NCBI GenBank assembly: GCA_002887195.1 | Contig: PJAB01000259.1 | Coordinates: 1 to 31,681, forward strand | DNA: 31,681 nt | Direction: 5' to 3' | Source: Chrysochromulina parva | Lineage: Eukaryota; Haptophyta; Prymnesiales; Chrysochromulinaceae | Shown: positions 17,601 to 27,284 of the stretch, in pieces | How the letters are laid out: each line of letters opens with the position of its first letter | How positions within the stretch are numbered: the first letter of the stretch is position 1 | Program-made: the position numbers and the translations under genes | Notes under the pieces: generated by a model | Told to the model about the DNA's origin: nothing | The model's database searches: none | Seen by the model: the letters and a program-made list of their open reading frames with translations, nothing else

Positions 17601-17811
17601 CGGCAACTATGGCAACGGCCAGCAGTGCACCGGCGGCGCGAAGACCATCGTCGGCGGCAACACGATCTGGTCGCCCACCGGCAAGATCACCGAATGCGGC
17701 AAGGACCTCGCTGACTGGCAGGCCGAAGGCAACGACGTTGGCACGAAAGCGTTGCCCTACCCGGCGGATGCGGAGGTGCTCGCCATCGTACGCCAGACGT
17801 TGAAGATGTGA
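14650..17811 (+). CDS. Secreted-type right-handed beta-helix protein, three exons
   Basis: The proposed exons 14650-15541, 15682-15860 and 16051-17811 give 943 residues. The N-terminus MLMTRCSTPLIVANLVTTIL could be a signal peptide. Next comes a typical beta-helix entry: VLFADAVRGSDADGDGSEAK, then PFASLHRGL and AYLMLRAGTFYL. A Cys-bearing insert with AQAKCSAMPTCAAFTF resembles a PAN/WSC-like small domain. Exon 2 encodes NLYRADVSSIGLQ and SLRVGGQRAILARYPN. Exon 3 holds the helical coils with repeated N-x-hydrophobic rungs (about 16650-17700) and many Asn/Asp/Gly turns. Such proteins bind or cleave extracellular polysaccharides; no catalytic set is certain, so the activity is unknown. The second junction is firm (donor GTGAGT, acceptor TTTCCACAG, phase 0). 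The first is less certain. Confidence 0.75.
15542..15681 (+). other. Probable first intron of the beta-helix gene
   Basis: Exon 1 coding resemblance stops near FELVRAS and resumes in another frame at NLYRADV. Donor GTGGGG at 15542 with acceptor GTGTGCAG at 15681 keeps the frame. GTGAGC at 15562 is a stronger donor but does not match phase with that acceptor. The exact ends are uncertain. Confidence 0.5.
15570..15664 (+). repeat. Two 37-bp direct repeats inside the first beta-helix intron
   Basis: 15570-15606 and 15628-15664 are identical except for one G/A difference; the offset is 58 bp. The unit begins GAGGTGCTGCTTGAGCTTGA. Confidence 0.9.
15861..16050 (+). other. Second intron of the beta-helix gene (190 bp)
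   Basis: The donor GTGAGT follows CCACAG at 15860, and the acceptor is GTTTCCACAG at 16050. Both sides are phase 0, joining HWVPQ to SALNLTKTANY. The intron contains a partial copy of the end of the preceding exon (15900-15941) and a 10-bp repeat array (15971-16030). Confidence 0.8.
15971..16030 (+). repeat. Six 10-bp tandem repeats (CCCTGAGTAC type) in an intron
   Basis: Six units in perfect register differ only at C/T, A/G and final positions: CCCTGAGTAC, CTCTGAGTAC, CTCTGAGTGC, CCCTGAGTAC twice, then CCCTGAGGAG. Each internal unit contains a GTAC that resembles a splice donor. Confidence 0.95.
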
Positions 17812-17999
17812 GCAGCCGCGTGAAGAAGGGGCATGGGGTTATCTGTGTGACTTGACGTGACTTGACTTGACGAAATTGCCCAAAACGGCGCGCGCGTCGC
17901 GCGTGAAGGCGCAAGTATTCGCTCAACCGAGGTGCACCGTAGGGAGTGCAATAGGACGAGCGCGCTCCGTCCACCTTGCACGTGGCCGGCTCGGTTGCC
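17812..17999 (+). promoter_or_regulatory. Upstream region of the EF-hand/WD40 gene with TTGAC repeats
   Basis: The 188-bp gap between same-strand genes carries GTGACTTGACGTGACTTGAC and a further TTGACG (17847-17872). It resembles the cluster before the TFIIS-N gene. No TATA box is clear. Confidence 0.4.
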
Positions 18000-18767
18000 A
18001 TGCGTGCGGTCACCCTCCACGATCCACGGCAGATGCTGCTAGACGATGTGCTGGATCGCTTCATGCCCGACGTGAAGGAGAAGAAGTTCTATCGCCGGCG
18101 CGTCCTCGGCGACAAGAAGAGCCTCTCCATACCTGGTGACTATCCAGAGCAGCTTGTCACCGACCTCAAGGAGCTGCCGCCCCGTCCGACCTTCTCACCT
18201 CGCACGACCCAGTCGATGCCAGGCTCTCCTCGCGGAAAGAACCGCGTCGACCGGATGAGCGGCGAATCCAAGGCCGGCGGAAGCCCACACCACATCAAAG
18301 ACCGAGTGGGCGTCATCGGCGGCCGAAATCGTACAGTGCAGATCAATAGCGGCACGAAGACGCTCGAGGCCACGATGAAATCGATTCAGCCGAAGCTGAA
18401 GGATGCCACGCCGCTCACCCTGACGACGAAGAAAAAGGGCGAGGATGAGGACGACGAGGCGCGCTCTCGCAAGCCTTCGCGCGCCGGCAGCTCGCGTGGC
18501 GATGATGGCATGAACGAGCATGAGCTCTTCTCGCTCCAGCTGATGATGGGCCTGAATGAGGATAATCTGGTCGCGCTCAAGCAGGCGTTCGCCAAGTTCC
18601 GCAACGAGCTCGACGTCTACGAGTTTGTCGCTGTGATGCAAGAGCACGTGGGCCACATGGGCAGTGGACTCAACGACATGGACGACGACACGGACGACGA
18701 CGACGACGACGACGACGACGAAGGCGGTGGCGGTGGCGGTAGCGGTGGCGGTGGCGGTGGCGGTGGC

Positions 18768-18800
<33 letters not shown>

Positions 18801-21800
18801 AGCGGCGGCCGTGGCGGCGTCGCCAACAGTCCGACGACGATCCGACGGCAGCTCTCGAAGCTGAGTGCGGAGCAACTTGAGCTCATCTCCAACCTCGCAG
18901 AGCTCTTTGCTCAAGTCGACGTCAACGGCGATGGGCACATGGAGTGGGAGGAGCTGACGGCGTATATCATTGACGCTCAGAAGGCCAACCAGGTCCAGAG
19001 CATGCCGCTGCCTTCCTTCGCACCCATACTGCCGGTGCTCAACCAAGACAGGCTGCGTTCGGAGCAGATCATCGAAAAAGTCGTCTACCTGCCGGCGTTG
19101 GACTACCTCGTCCTCTGCCAACGGCCCTCGCCGGTCGTCTCCATCTACTCGCCCAAGCGTGCCGCCGTGCTGCACGAGCTGACCGGGCATACGGCCGAGG
19201 TGCTCGCAGTCGAGTACGTGCCCGAGGCCGGCTGCCTGGTCACGAGCGGTGCCGACCTCGCCGTCTGCTTTTGGGAGTGCCCCGCCAACGTCCAGAAGCC
19301 TTCCTTCAAGCTGCGCCAGCGCGCGTCCCTCGCCACCTCGCAGCAGGTCCTCCTATGGGTGCCCTCGCGTCAGTATCTCTTCTCCGGCGGTGCGGACGGC
19401 TGCATGCATTGCTGGGACATCGTCGCGCTCGACGTGGCCGAGAAGTGCCTCGGCCATGAGGAGGCGATCACCGCGCTGCTGCTCGTGCGGATGAGCTCGA
19501 AGAAGCAGCTGCTCGTGTCGGCTTCGCTCGACACGTGCATCCGGCTGTGGGACATCGAGCTCGAGCATGGCAAGCCGCGCTGCATCATCACCCTCGGCCC
19601 ACCGCGAGTGGGCTTCGAACCGTTTGGAACTCTCGTCGACCGGTCGGCTGGGCATCATTCAGTGCACAATACCGCAACGCCCGTGTTGCATAAGCGAGGC
19701 GTCACGTGCCTTGCGTTCTCGACGCAGAACAAGCACCTGTTCTCGGGGGGCCTCGACCACGAGCTTCTCGTGTGGAACCCGCTCAACGAGCAGGTCATCT
19801 GCGAGCTGTGCATGCATGCCGCGCCGCTCGTCGATCTCGTGGCGCTCGAATCTTCGCCACAGCTCGTGTCGGCCGACCTGTCGGGCATCGTGGTCGTGTG
19901 GGACTGCCGCTCGTACGTGTGCGCGCAGCGGCTCGTTGCGCCGACGTACAATAAGGAGATCCCGCTCGCGTCCATGTGCTGGGTGCCCTTGCACCGCCAG
20001 ATTTACACCGCCTCGCGCCGGCTCACGTGCTTCGAAGGTCCTCGGGACTTTGACGAGAAGCTCACGGGAGAGTTCCCACTCGCTGGCGGGCTGTACAACC
20101 GGCACTCGGCGACGTTCTGCACCGCCTCGGGCAGGTCGGTCATGGTCTGGGACGGGCGCACGGGCCATCTGCTTCGCACCTACGTCAACGTGATGCCCGC
20201 GGCGATCACCGCCATGTGCTTCGACGACCGAGAGCGCAAGCTCGTGGTCGGAGATCACACGGGCCACATCAACGTGCTCAACTACTCCAACGGTGCAATC
20301 ATGAAGGCGATGGCGGGACACGGCGACGAGGTCTCGGGGCTCGCGTACATCCCGTCCAACCGTTACGTCCTCTCGACGAGCTGGGATCGGAAGCTCAAGC
20401 TGCACGATGAGTCGCCCACGGAGGAGGGGCTGTTGCTCCGCTCGCTCGACGCGTGCCATGCGTGCGATGTGACCGTCTGCGCCCTCTCGATCGCGTACGG
20501 CCTCGTGGCGACGGGTGGCGACGATGGCTCGCTCCAGCTGTGGAAGCTCGATGAGCGCAACGTGCCCACGCCACAAAAGGAGCTGCAGGGCCATCGGCAC
20601 TGCATCACTGCGCTCTGCTTCCTCGACCCGCACCCATTGCTGGCCTCCGCCGACGCAGCTGGCCACGTGCGTGTCTGGACCACGAAGCTGGGCAACTTGC
20701 TAACGTCTCACCGCCAGCTGCTCCACATACAAAATCAGCCAGATTCGATCTGGAGCTCCGCGCACTTGCGCTGCGCCACCGTGCAGATCAACGCCCGCAA
20801 CACGGACGGCACCGAGAGCGCCGTGGCGGGCATCTCTCGTGATGGCAAGATCTCGCGATCCGGACGTGTGGCCAAGTTTGTGCTGCCGACGGGGGGTCTC
20901 GATTTGGAAGGTGTCGATTTGGGCAAGCCGAGCTCGTCCACGTTTTTGACGGAGACCACCCCGACGCCGACGCCACCGGTCTCCGCGAGCTCTTCCGTAC
21001 GGCGTCCCAGCCCGCCGCTATCTCGCGCGACCTCGCGCCGGACCTCGCGCGATCTCGGGGTGCACCTCGGGATGTCGCGCGAGGCCGCGGAGGATCTTGA
21101 ACGAGCCGCCGCGGCCAGGGCGGCCGCGGAGGCGGCCGCGGAAGCGGCCGCACAGGCGGAGGCGGACCGGCAAGCCGCGAAACATGCGCTCGTGGTCACG
21201 GCGCTGTCATGGGCGGATTGGAAGTCGCAGCTGGTCTGGGGGGATGACGCGGGTCGCGTGTGCGCGTGGGACCTCTCGCCGTTGCTGCACGTGCTGCCCA
21301 CGCCCACGGAGGATGTCCTCGAGCGCCTGGCTGCGAGCAGGCCGACCAACGCCGACGAGGATGGAGATGTGGCGTCGGAGCCTGCGCCCGAGACGGCGCT
21401 CGGCACCACTGGCTGGGCTGGAAGCGCGGCGGATGGCGGCGGCGCCAAGCCGAAGCCGAAGCCGAAGAGCGATCGGCCCGGTGTGAGTGTGAAGAGCGAT
21501 CGGCCCGCGACGTCTGAGAGCGACGGCGGCATGGCAGCGAGTACGTGGCTCCTCTCTCGGCTGCAGGGCACCCAGGTTGTCCTCACTCGGCTGTGGAAAG
21601 CCCACGACGACGCGATCACCTCGGTGCATCACATGGAGTCGCCTCCCGCCCTGTTCACCACGTCGGCGGATCGGCTCGCGGCGGTCTGGGCACTCGACGG
21701 CTCCGAATGCTACGGCACGCTTCGCCGCGGAGGTCCCGACGTGACCAAGCGCCCGCAAACCGCCAAGCAGGCCGCCGCCGCCGCACGGACCGCCGCTGCC

Positions 21801-22925
21801 GCCGCTGCCGCCGCCGCCGTCGCTGCAAGGGCTGTAGCACCCGCTGCGGCGCCCGCTATCGCGCCCGCTATCGCGCCCGCCGCCGATCCTTCGCAAGATC
21901 TTCACACTCACACCGCGCCGTCGCACGCTCCGCCGCCGCCGCCTGCCTCGTCGAGCGAGGGCTGGCGCTTACCCGCGAGCGAAGACGATTCGGTCGTGCG
22001 CGAGAAGCAACGGCGTCGCGCGGGCGCCATTGGCGATCGAGTTCGATCTGAGGGCTTTCAGAGGCGGGTCCGGGCGCTCCAGACGCCCGAGCCGTCCGAA
22101 TCGGGCGACTCGGTCGGGGGGCGCCTCGCGACCGGCCCGCCGCTCGCGTACGTGCCCACGACGGCGCGCGCCAAGGAGCTGTGGACGCGCAGCCGGAGTC
22201 CCGATGGGTCGCTCGTCACGACGCTCGGCCGACGGCCCCCCGTACGCTCGGCACGACGCTCGGCCTCCAAGGAGGATGAGGGCGAGGACGACGAGGAGGA
22301 GGGCGAGGAGCAGGAGGAGGCGACGGACGAGGCGGGCACGGCGCGCTCGGTCTCGTTCGCCGAAGCGCCGACGGTCGAGGGCGCCTCCACCGACGCCAAC
22401 GGCAACGTGCCCAGGTTGTCGATGCCAGCAAAGGCGCCGAGGGGGACGAAGACGACTCCGCTCAGCGCACGAGCCGACCTGCCCGCCGACGGCCGCAGCG
22501 CGACACTGGAGACGATGCATATGGAGCCGACGATGCCGCTGAGTGCCCGGCCCGACCTTCCCTCTCGCCGCCGACGCCAGCCACCGAAGCAGGAGCCCAT
22601 CCCCAATGGCGGCGCCGCCCCAGCCACGGACATGACGCGGGGCGCCGGCAGCCTCACTGAGCCATTCCTCGACACGGCGGACGCGGCCGGTGCCGCTGGC
22701 GCCGACCCGGCGGCCCTGGCTCAGGCCTCTTTCGTCAGCACCGTCTCGTCCGAGAGCGGCGGCAAGGCCAAGCTGCCCGCGGGCTCGGGGCGCGCGGCGG
22801 CCGACGCGTCGCCGCGCCGTGCCAAGCGCGGCTCGGTCTCCGACGTGGAGCCGACGAAGTTTGCGAGCGGGCGCAGCTCCGAGTCGGCCGCAGCCTCGAA
22901 GCTCGACAACCTGCTGTCTAAATAA
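18000..22925 (+). CDS. Large EF-hand / WD40-repeat protein, WDR49/WDR64-like
   Basis: ATG 18000 is preferred over an upstream TTG (17976), giving 1641 residues. Residues 1-200 are polar. A helical EF-like segment (about 180-225) is followed by a poly-Asp run and a long Gly run. A canonical EF-hand loop DVNGDGHMEWEE lies at 307-318 with calcium ligands in place. From about 360 to 910 there are at least ten WD40 blades with GH...WD patterns, for example CIRLWDIE, HLFSGGLDHELLVWN and LATGG-type DDGSLQLWKL. Two more blades (about 1063-1090 and 1200-1240) sit among Ala-, Pro- and acid-rich disordered segments. The EF-hand plus double WD40 propeller layout matches WDR49/WDR64-type proteins, several of which are ciliary, so a flagellar role is plausible but inferred. 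The C-terminal tail has two PLSARxDLP repeats and many SP/TP sites. It is a single long intronless frame. Confidence 0.82.
18681..18810 (+). repeat. GAC and GGT/GGC trinucleotide repeats in coding sequence
   Basis: A (GAC)n tract to about 18720 encodes poly-Asp. It is followed directly by a (GGTGGC)n/(GGC)n tract to about 18810 encoding poly-Gly with a few Ser. Both lie between the first helical segment and the EF-hand, in a linker that tolerates length change. Confidence 0.9.
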
Positions 22926-23754
22926 TGCCTCAAATGCTGAATGTGGAGAATGATTCATACATCTTGCCACGACATCACAGCCGATCAGCGAGGTGAGAAC
23001 TGACTGAGATGAACAGCAATTCAAGTCTAATTCAAGCCAAACACGCAACCAAGTTTACTATGAATCCCTTAAATATTCATTGGAATAATGAACGAATCCG
23101 CTTCGCGTTAACGTATAACCTATAACGACACCGCCGGCAGTGACCGCCGGCCACAATCATGTCATGCCACATGCACATCGATGGCACCACGCCGGGGCCG
23201 TCCACGGTGCAGCCCGGGTGTCGTCCCGTGTCTGCGGGACTGAGCGCGCGACAGATTTTGAGTATGCTGTATGGTAAACGTCGAAACAAAAACATCTCAC
23301 GCATCGTCGTTGAGTGTACCGGGCGTATTGTGTCATCAGTCGCTCGCATCCAGCGCGGCCATTTCGGCCACACCGCACCGCGGGCGGGTAAAGCGCAGAG
23401 CGGAGCGTGGCCCACCAACCCACCCAAACGAATCCATTACTGCGCTGTACAGACAGCTCAGAGACTCACAGCTGTCTGCTGTGGAGGAGTCTCACTTTCA
23501 TGCGAGCACACACAGCGAGATAGCACGCGCTACTGCCGGGTCCAATGGAGCGTCGTCTTCTCGGCCCTGTGGAACTGTGAAACACAACCAAGGCGGTGTG
23601 GACCACTTCGGGCGCTCCAACGGAAGGCAGTGCTCACCACGGCGCGCCTTCGCCCCTCAACCCACAGGTGCACGCCCCCCTGCAAGGTGCAGGAGGGCGG
23701 GCCTTCGCGGATGCTACGCGGATGCGCGCCGACAGGCCATGCAGCGCAGTACTC
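22926..23754. other. Convergent intergenic region between the WD40 and TPR-DUF4470 genes
   Basis: Both flanking genes end into this 829-bp stretch. 22930-23110 is clearly more A/T-rich than its surroundings. Plus-strand open frames across 23159-23750 are Cys/Arg-rich, lack motifs and continue into the antisense of the Ala run of the next gene, so I do not call them. No RNA gene is seen. Confidence 0.5.
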
Positions 23755-23794
23755 TCAATTGAGCTCGAGGATGTCGCTGGCACCAGCGGTCGCG

Positions 23795-23835
<41 letters not shown>

Positions 23836-26800
23836 GGCAGGAGCCTCCGGCGCAGCCATTGCTGAGCAGCTCGTGAGTGCCACCCAGGAGTCTGTGCGTA
23901 CGAGTATTGCCACCCACTTAGAGCCGCTCGCAGTGATCGATGCAAGCTCTTCAGCGGGCATGTAGAAAGTGGCCTCGTGCGCCACATCATTCCAATGCAC
24001 GACCGAGAGCAGGTGGCAGCTCCCAGGCGGGCTCTGACGAATGAGTTCACGGGCATGACCCCCGGAGGCGAAGGGCTGCTCCAAACGCCGAAGCAGGGCA
24101 TCCACGGGTGGGAAAGACGGATCTGCGATCACCAAGCCCACGACCGGAGCGGCTATCACCAAGCCAGTGCGATCCATGGGAATCCAACTCGGTTTCAGAG
24201 GCACTGTGTGCTTGCGAATATGGGCTGCGACTGCCCCGCCGGAAAGTGGGAGCTGCAGACGAGCATCCCAGACAGCCGCTAGAGTGCTTGCCTCGAGCTT
24301 GCAAAAGGCGAGGTCGACGATAGCCGAGGCCCGCCCGAGGCAAGGATCCGATTCGGGCAAGGTCAAGGGCGAGCTCGCCGGCGGGACGGCCGCCGTGCGC
24401 AGCCGCCCAGCGAGTATGGAGTTGAGGAAGTCGATCAGCCAGTGAGCCGGGCAGCCACGCAGCTTCAAGCGCTCGACGGCGCGAAAGACCGTGGAAAGGG
24501 TGAGGGGGCAGCTCTCACGCGTGTGCCTTGAAGCGTCGCGCAAGGGTGGGAGCACACAGGCTAGGAGAAGCCGATGGAGCCATGAATCCACACTCGGGCG
24601 GCCAGCCTGCCTGAAGCGCTCGCGGCATTCACCGCTGTCGCAGGCGCACCATCGAGGCTTGCCATCTCGATCCATGTGATCGCCGGAGACGAGGCGAACG
24701 CCGAGCAGCCAGTAGTCTGAGGGGCGTAGGGCAGTGGAGGAGAAGACATACTGCTCGAGTGAGGACCAGAGGAGTGTATTCAACAGCAGCTCGTGCTCGA
24801 GCACGGCCGGCTCAACGGCCGGCCGCTCCTCGCCATCACCATCATCACCGTTCCTGCCGCCCCGACGGAGTGCTGGCGAAAAGTAGAGGAATGCGTTGAG
24901 CATCGACGTGTAGTCGGGCACATTTGAGAGATAGATCCGGTCGAACGTGCGTAACGGCGCGCCATGGCCAGTCACTCGTTCGAAGGCGGCATGTGCGTCG
25001 CCTACCTCCAAAGAAAGCTTGACCTGGCCGCCAGCCAGGAGGTCTGCCAAAGCACGCGCTGCAGGGCGGAAGGTGCTGATTGTACTATGAAAGAGCGACC
25101 TGCCATCGAGAGGCCCCAGGCCAGTGGCAAGCTGCTTGACAATTTGGAACGGTTCGAGACAGAGCTCCTGCGGCTGGCAAGGCTGGCCTCCGCATTGGGC
25201 ACCGAGGTACGGCACGTCCACGAGCGTCACATTCGGGTGCCACAGCTGTCCCAGCCGTCCCGAGCGCGCACGCAGCCGTCCCAGCTGCTTCTGTGCCGCA
25301 CCGTCATACTCTTTGGCCGAAGCCACACCATTCGTGCCGCCGTACGATTCGCATCCGTGAGCCGTGCGCCACGAATCGGGCAGTGGTAGCAACTTGGAGC
25401 GCGCCCAGAAGACGAACTCTCGCTTGTACTCAGCCGACAAGCTGCATGGATCTCCACTTGAGCTCGCGCGATCGATCTCAGCAAACTCGGGCGAGTTGGC
25501 CATCGAGAGCATCGCCGCACGCTTCTCTGCGGCCGTTGCGCCTGGCACGCCTGGCATCGCCATGAGCGTGGACTCGTCGCACTGCTGGACATACTCTATG
25601 AAGCCGCGACGGCGCTCCTCCTCCATCGCAGCCAGCTGGGAAGCGCCGGCAGTTCCAGCATAGTCCCTAGTAAGCTCGCTTCCGTCGTCAGGGCTCACGT
25701 TATACATCGAATCGACAAGCGGCACGGTCAGCAGCGGCGACGTCGCCCAGCCTTGGAACACGCCACGCAAGGCCCGCCACGTCACCTCGCTGCAGGACAC
25801 CAGAGATGGAGGCGCCTCTGAAGATGCGAGTCGGTGGATCGCGGTGCTGAGGCGCTCATGCTGCTCCGGCGGGACGAACACGCCCAGGTAGACATAGTAC
25901 AGCTGGAGGGCGGCCATGGCGGCCGGAGAATTAGGCTCCATCGAATCGGCGCCCCCGCCAGCGCCGTGTCGAGCGTCTCCTCCAGCGAGCGACACGCCAA
26001 GGTCATGCAGCAGCGTGAGCAATAGCAAGTCACGAGCCAGCGTTTCGGCCTTCACATCGTTAAGCGTCATCTCGACCGGTGGTGCATGCGATGGCAGGCG
26101 GCGACGGAGGTCGATCAGGGTGGACAGTACATGCCGCCCGTCGCCGACGCCGCCGAAGAAGATGCGGACGATGCGGCTGCCGTCCAGCGCCACTCGATCA
26201 GCTTGTTCGACGTGTTGCACAAAGCGCCCACCAAGAGCTGACTTTGGGTCTTCGTTGGAAATCGTATAGAATTCACAAGCCGCCATGGGCCCGGCACGAC
26301 AGGACGGCAGCTCGGACGCCTGATACGGGCAGCAATCGGGCGCCTGGTCTCGAATCCGGTGCAGCGCGGCCTGGAGCTGCGCTGAAGTAGTGTCCACTTC
26401 CCCACTTACCTTCCTAAAAGACTCAAGCGCTTCGTCGTACTTCCCGGCATATGCCTGCGCCTTGGCGAGGCGACAGTACAGCTTCGCCGCTGCATCTGGC
26501 TCGACGAGCAAAAGCGCGTCCGCGACGTCCTTCTCACAAGCTCCGTAGTCGCCCACCTCCAGAAAGGCCGCTGCGCGGTTGGCTTTTGGCCGCGAATCGC
26601 CTGGCGAGATAGCAGCCGTGTACCACTCGATCGCTTCGTAGAATCGCTTGGCAGTAAACGCGGCGTTGCCACGCTCCCGCATATCCGAGACACCTGCATC
26701 GGCGAAGGCAACCAGGTTTTGTGCCTTCAGCTTGATCATCTCACCATCCGCTGTGCGCACCACGTGCCGTCCCGATGTCTCGTCGAGTTGTCTGATCTCT

Positions 26801-26862
26801 ACAGCTGTCCCGTTGAGGGCCGGACGGCTCTGGAGCCCAGCGACGATTTTGTAATGTGGCAT
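23755..26862 (-). CDS. TPR and DUF4470-domain protein, 1035 aa
   Basis: ATG 26862 opens MPHYKIVAGLQSRPALNG, a small N-terminal module (to about residue 52) with VRTADGEMIKLKAQNLV, of the kind found in front of TPR or MYND proteins in algae. TPR helices follow at about 60-165 (MRERGNAAFTAKRFYEAIEW and the next two repeats). Residues about 195-300 contain a DUF4470 core: FFGGVGDGRHVLSTLIDL, then a VEMTLNDVKAETLARDLLLL region. DUF4470 also occurs in the dynein assembly factor DNAAF3 and in fungal MYND proteins. The long C-terminal part has no named domain that I recognise; it continues to a poly-Ala run and ends in DILELN. No MYND zinc finger is present. An upstream open extension (to 26973) lacks a good start. 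A GGTAAGTGG donor-like site lies at about 26410 inside the frame, so a short in-frame intron cannot be excluded. Confidence 0.75.
23798..23835 (-). repeat. CAG/CTG trinucleotide repeat coding for poly-Ala
   Basis: On the plus strand the tract reads as about twelve AGC units. On the coding (minus) strand it is GCT and gives an Ala run near the C-terminus of the TPR-DUF4470 protein. Confidence 0.9.
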
Positions 26863-27284
26863 CTCTGCAAAAGGCTTTGCGCAGCGCTGCGTCCTGGCCC
26901 ACGCATCTCCTCGTCGGGCATGAAAAGGACAAGTGAGGTGTGAATTCTTACAGAGAGAACTGTAACTTACCAAGCTACCTACACATTGGCAGGACCCCCT
27001 GAATTCTTACAATCCCGAGGCTACAAAAATGGTACTAGGATACTCTAAGTTCGCTATACATGGTCACAACTTGATGCGCACGCAGAAGTTTCACTGCGGG
27101 GTACGGGTGGAAGGGCGTCGTGCTCGGCGCCGTACCGCCGTGGTACTCGTAGCCCGCATCGCCGGAGAGTGCACCAAGCTGCGGCGCCTCAAACGTGTGT
27201 TGCTTGACGACCGCCGGGGCCGTCGGTGGCGCTCCCGACATGGCGCCGTCCTTGTCGACTCGGTCGCTCTCCTGCTGCTGGCCA
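26863..27284 (-). promoter_or_regulatory. Gap between two minus-strand genes, with a 12-bp direct repeat
   Basis: This includes the promoter of the TPR-DUF4470 gene and the 3' flank of the Nudix-kinase-PARP gene. TGAATTCTTACA occurs at 26940-26951 and 26999-27010; on the minus strand it reads TGTAAGAATTCA, which contains a GTAAGA donor-like hexamer. A minus-strand open frame at 27035-27284 continues directly past the upstream gene's stop in another frame; see findings. Confidence 0.4.

Noticed and set aside
19659..20666. 335-codon minus-strand frame opposite the WD40 repeats
   Set aside because: It mirrors WD40 coding sequence, is Arg/Glu/His-rich without motifs, and the plus frame is unambiguous.
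21969..23048. Long minus-strand frame opposite the 3' end of the WD40 gene
   Set aside because: Composition is Arg/Gly/Leu-rich with no domain. It depends on the antisense of a disordered coding tail.
23159..23965. Plus-strand frames in the convergent gap
   Set aside because: They are Cys/Arg-rich, have no motifs, and run into the antisense of the poly-Ala codons of the neighbouring gene.
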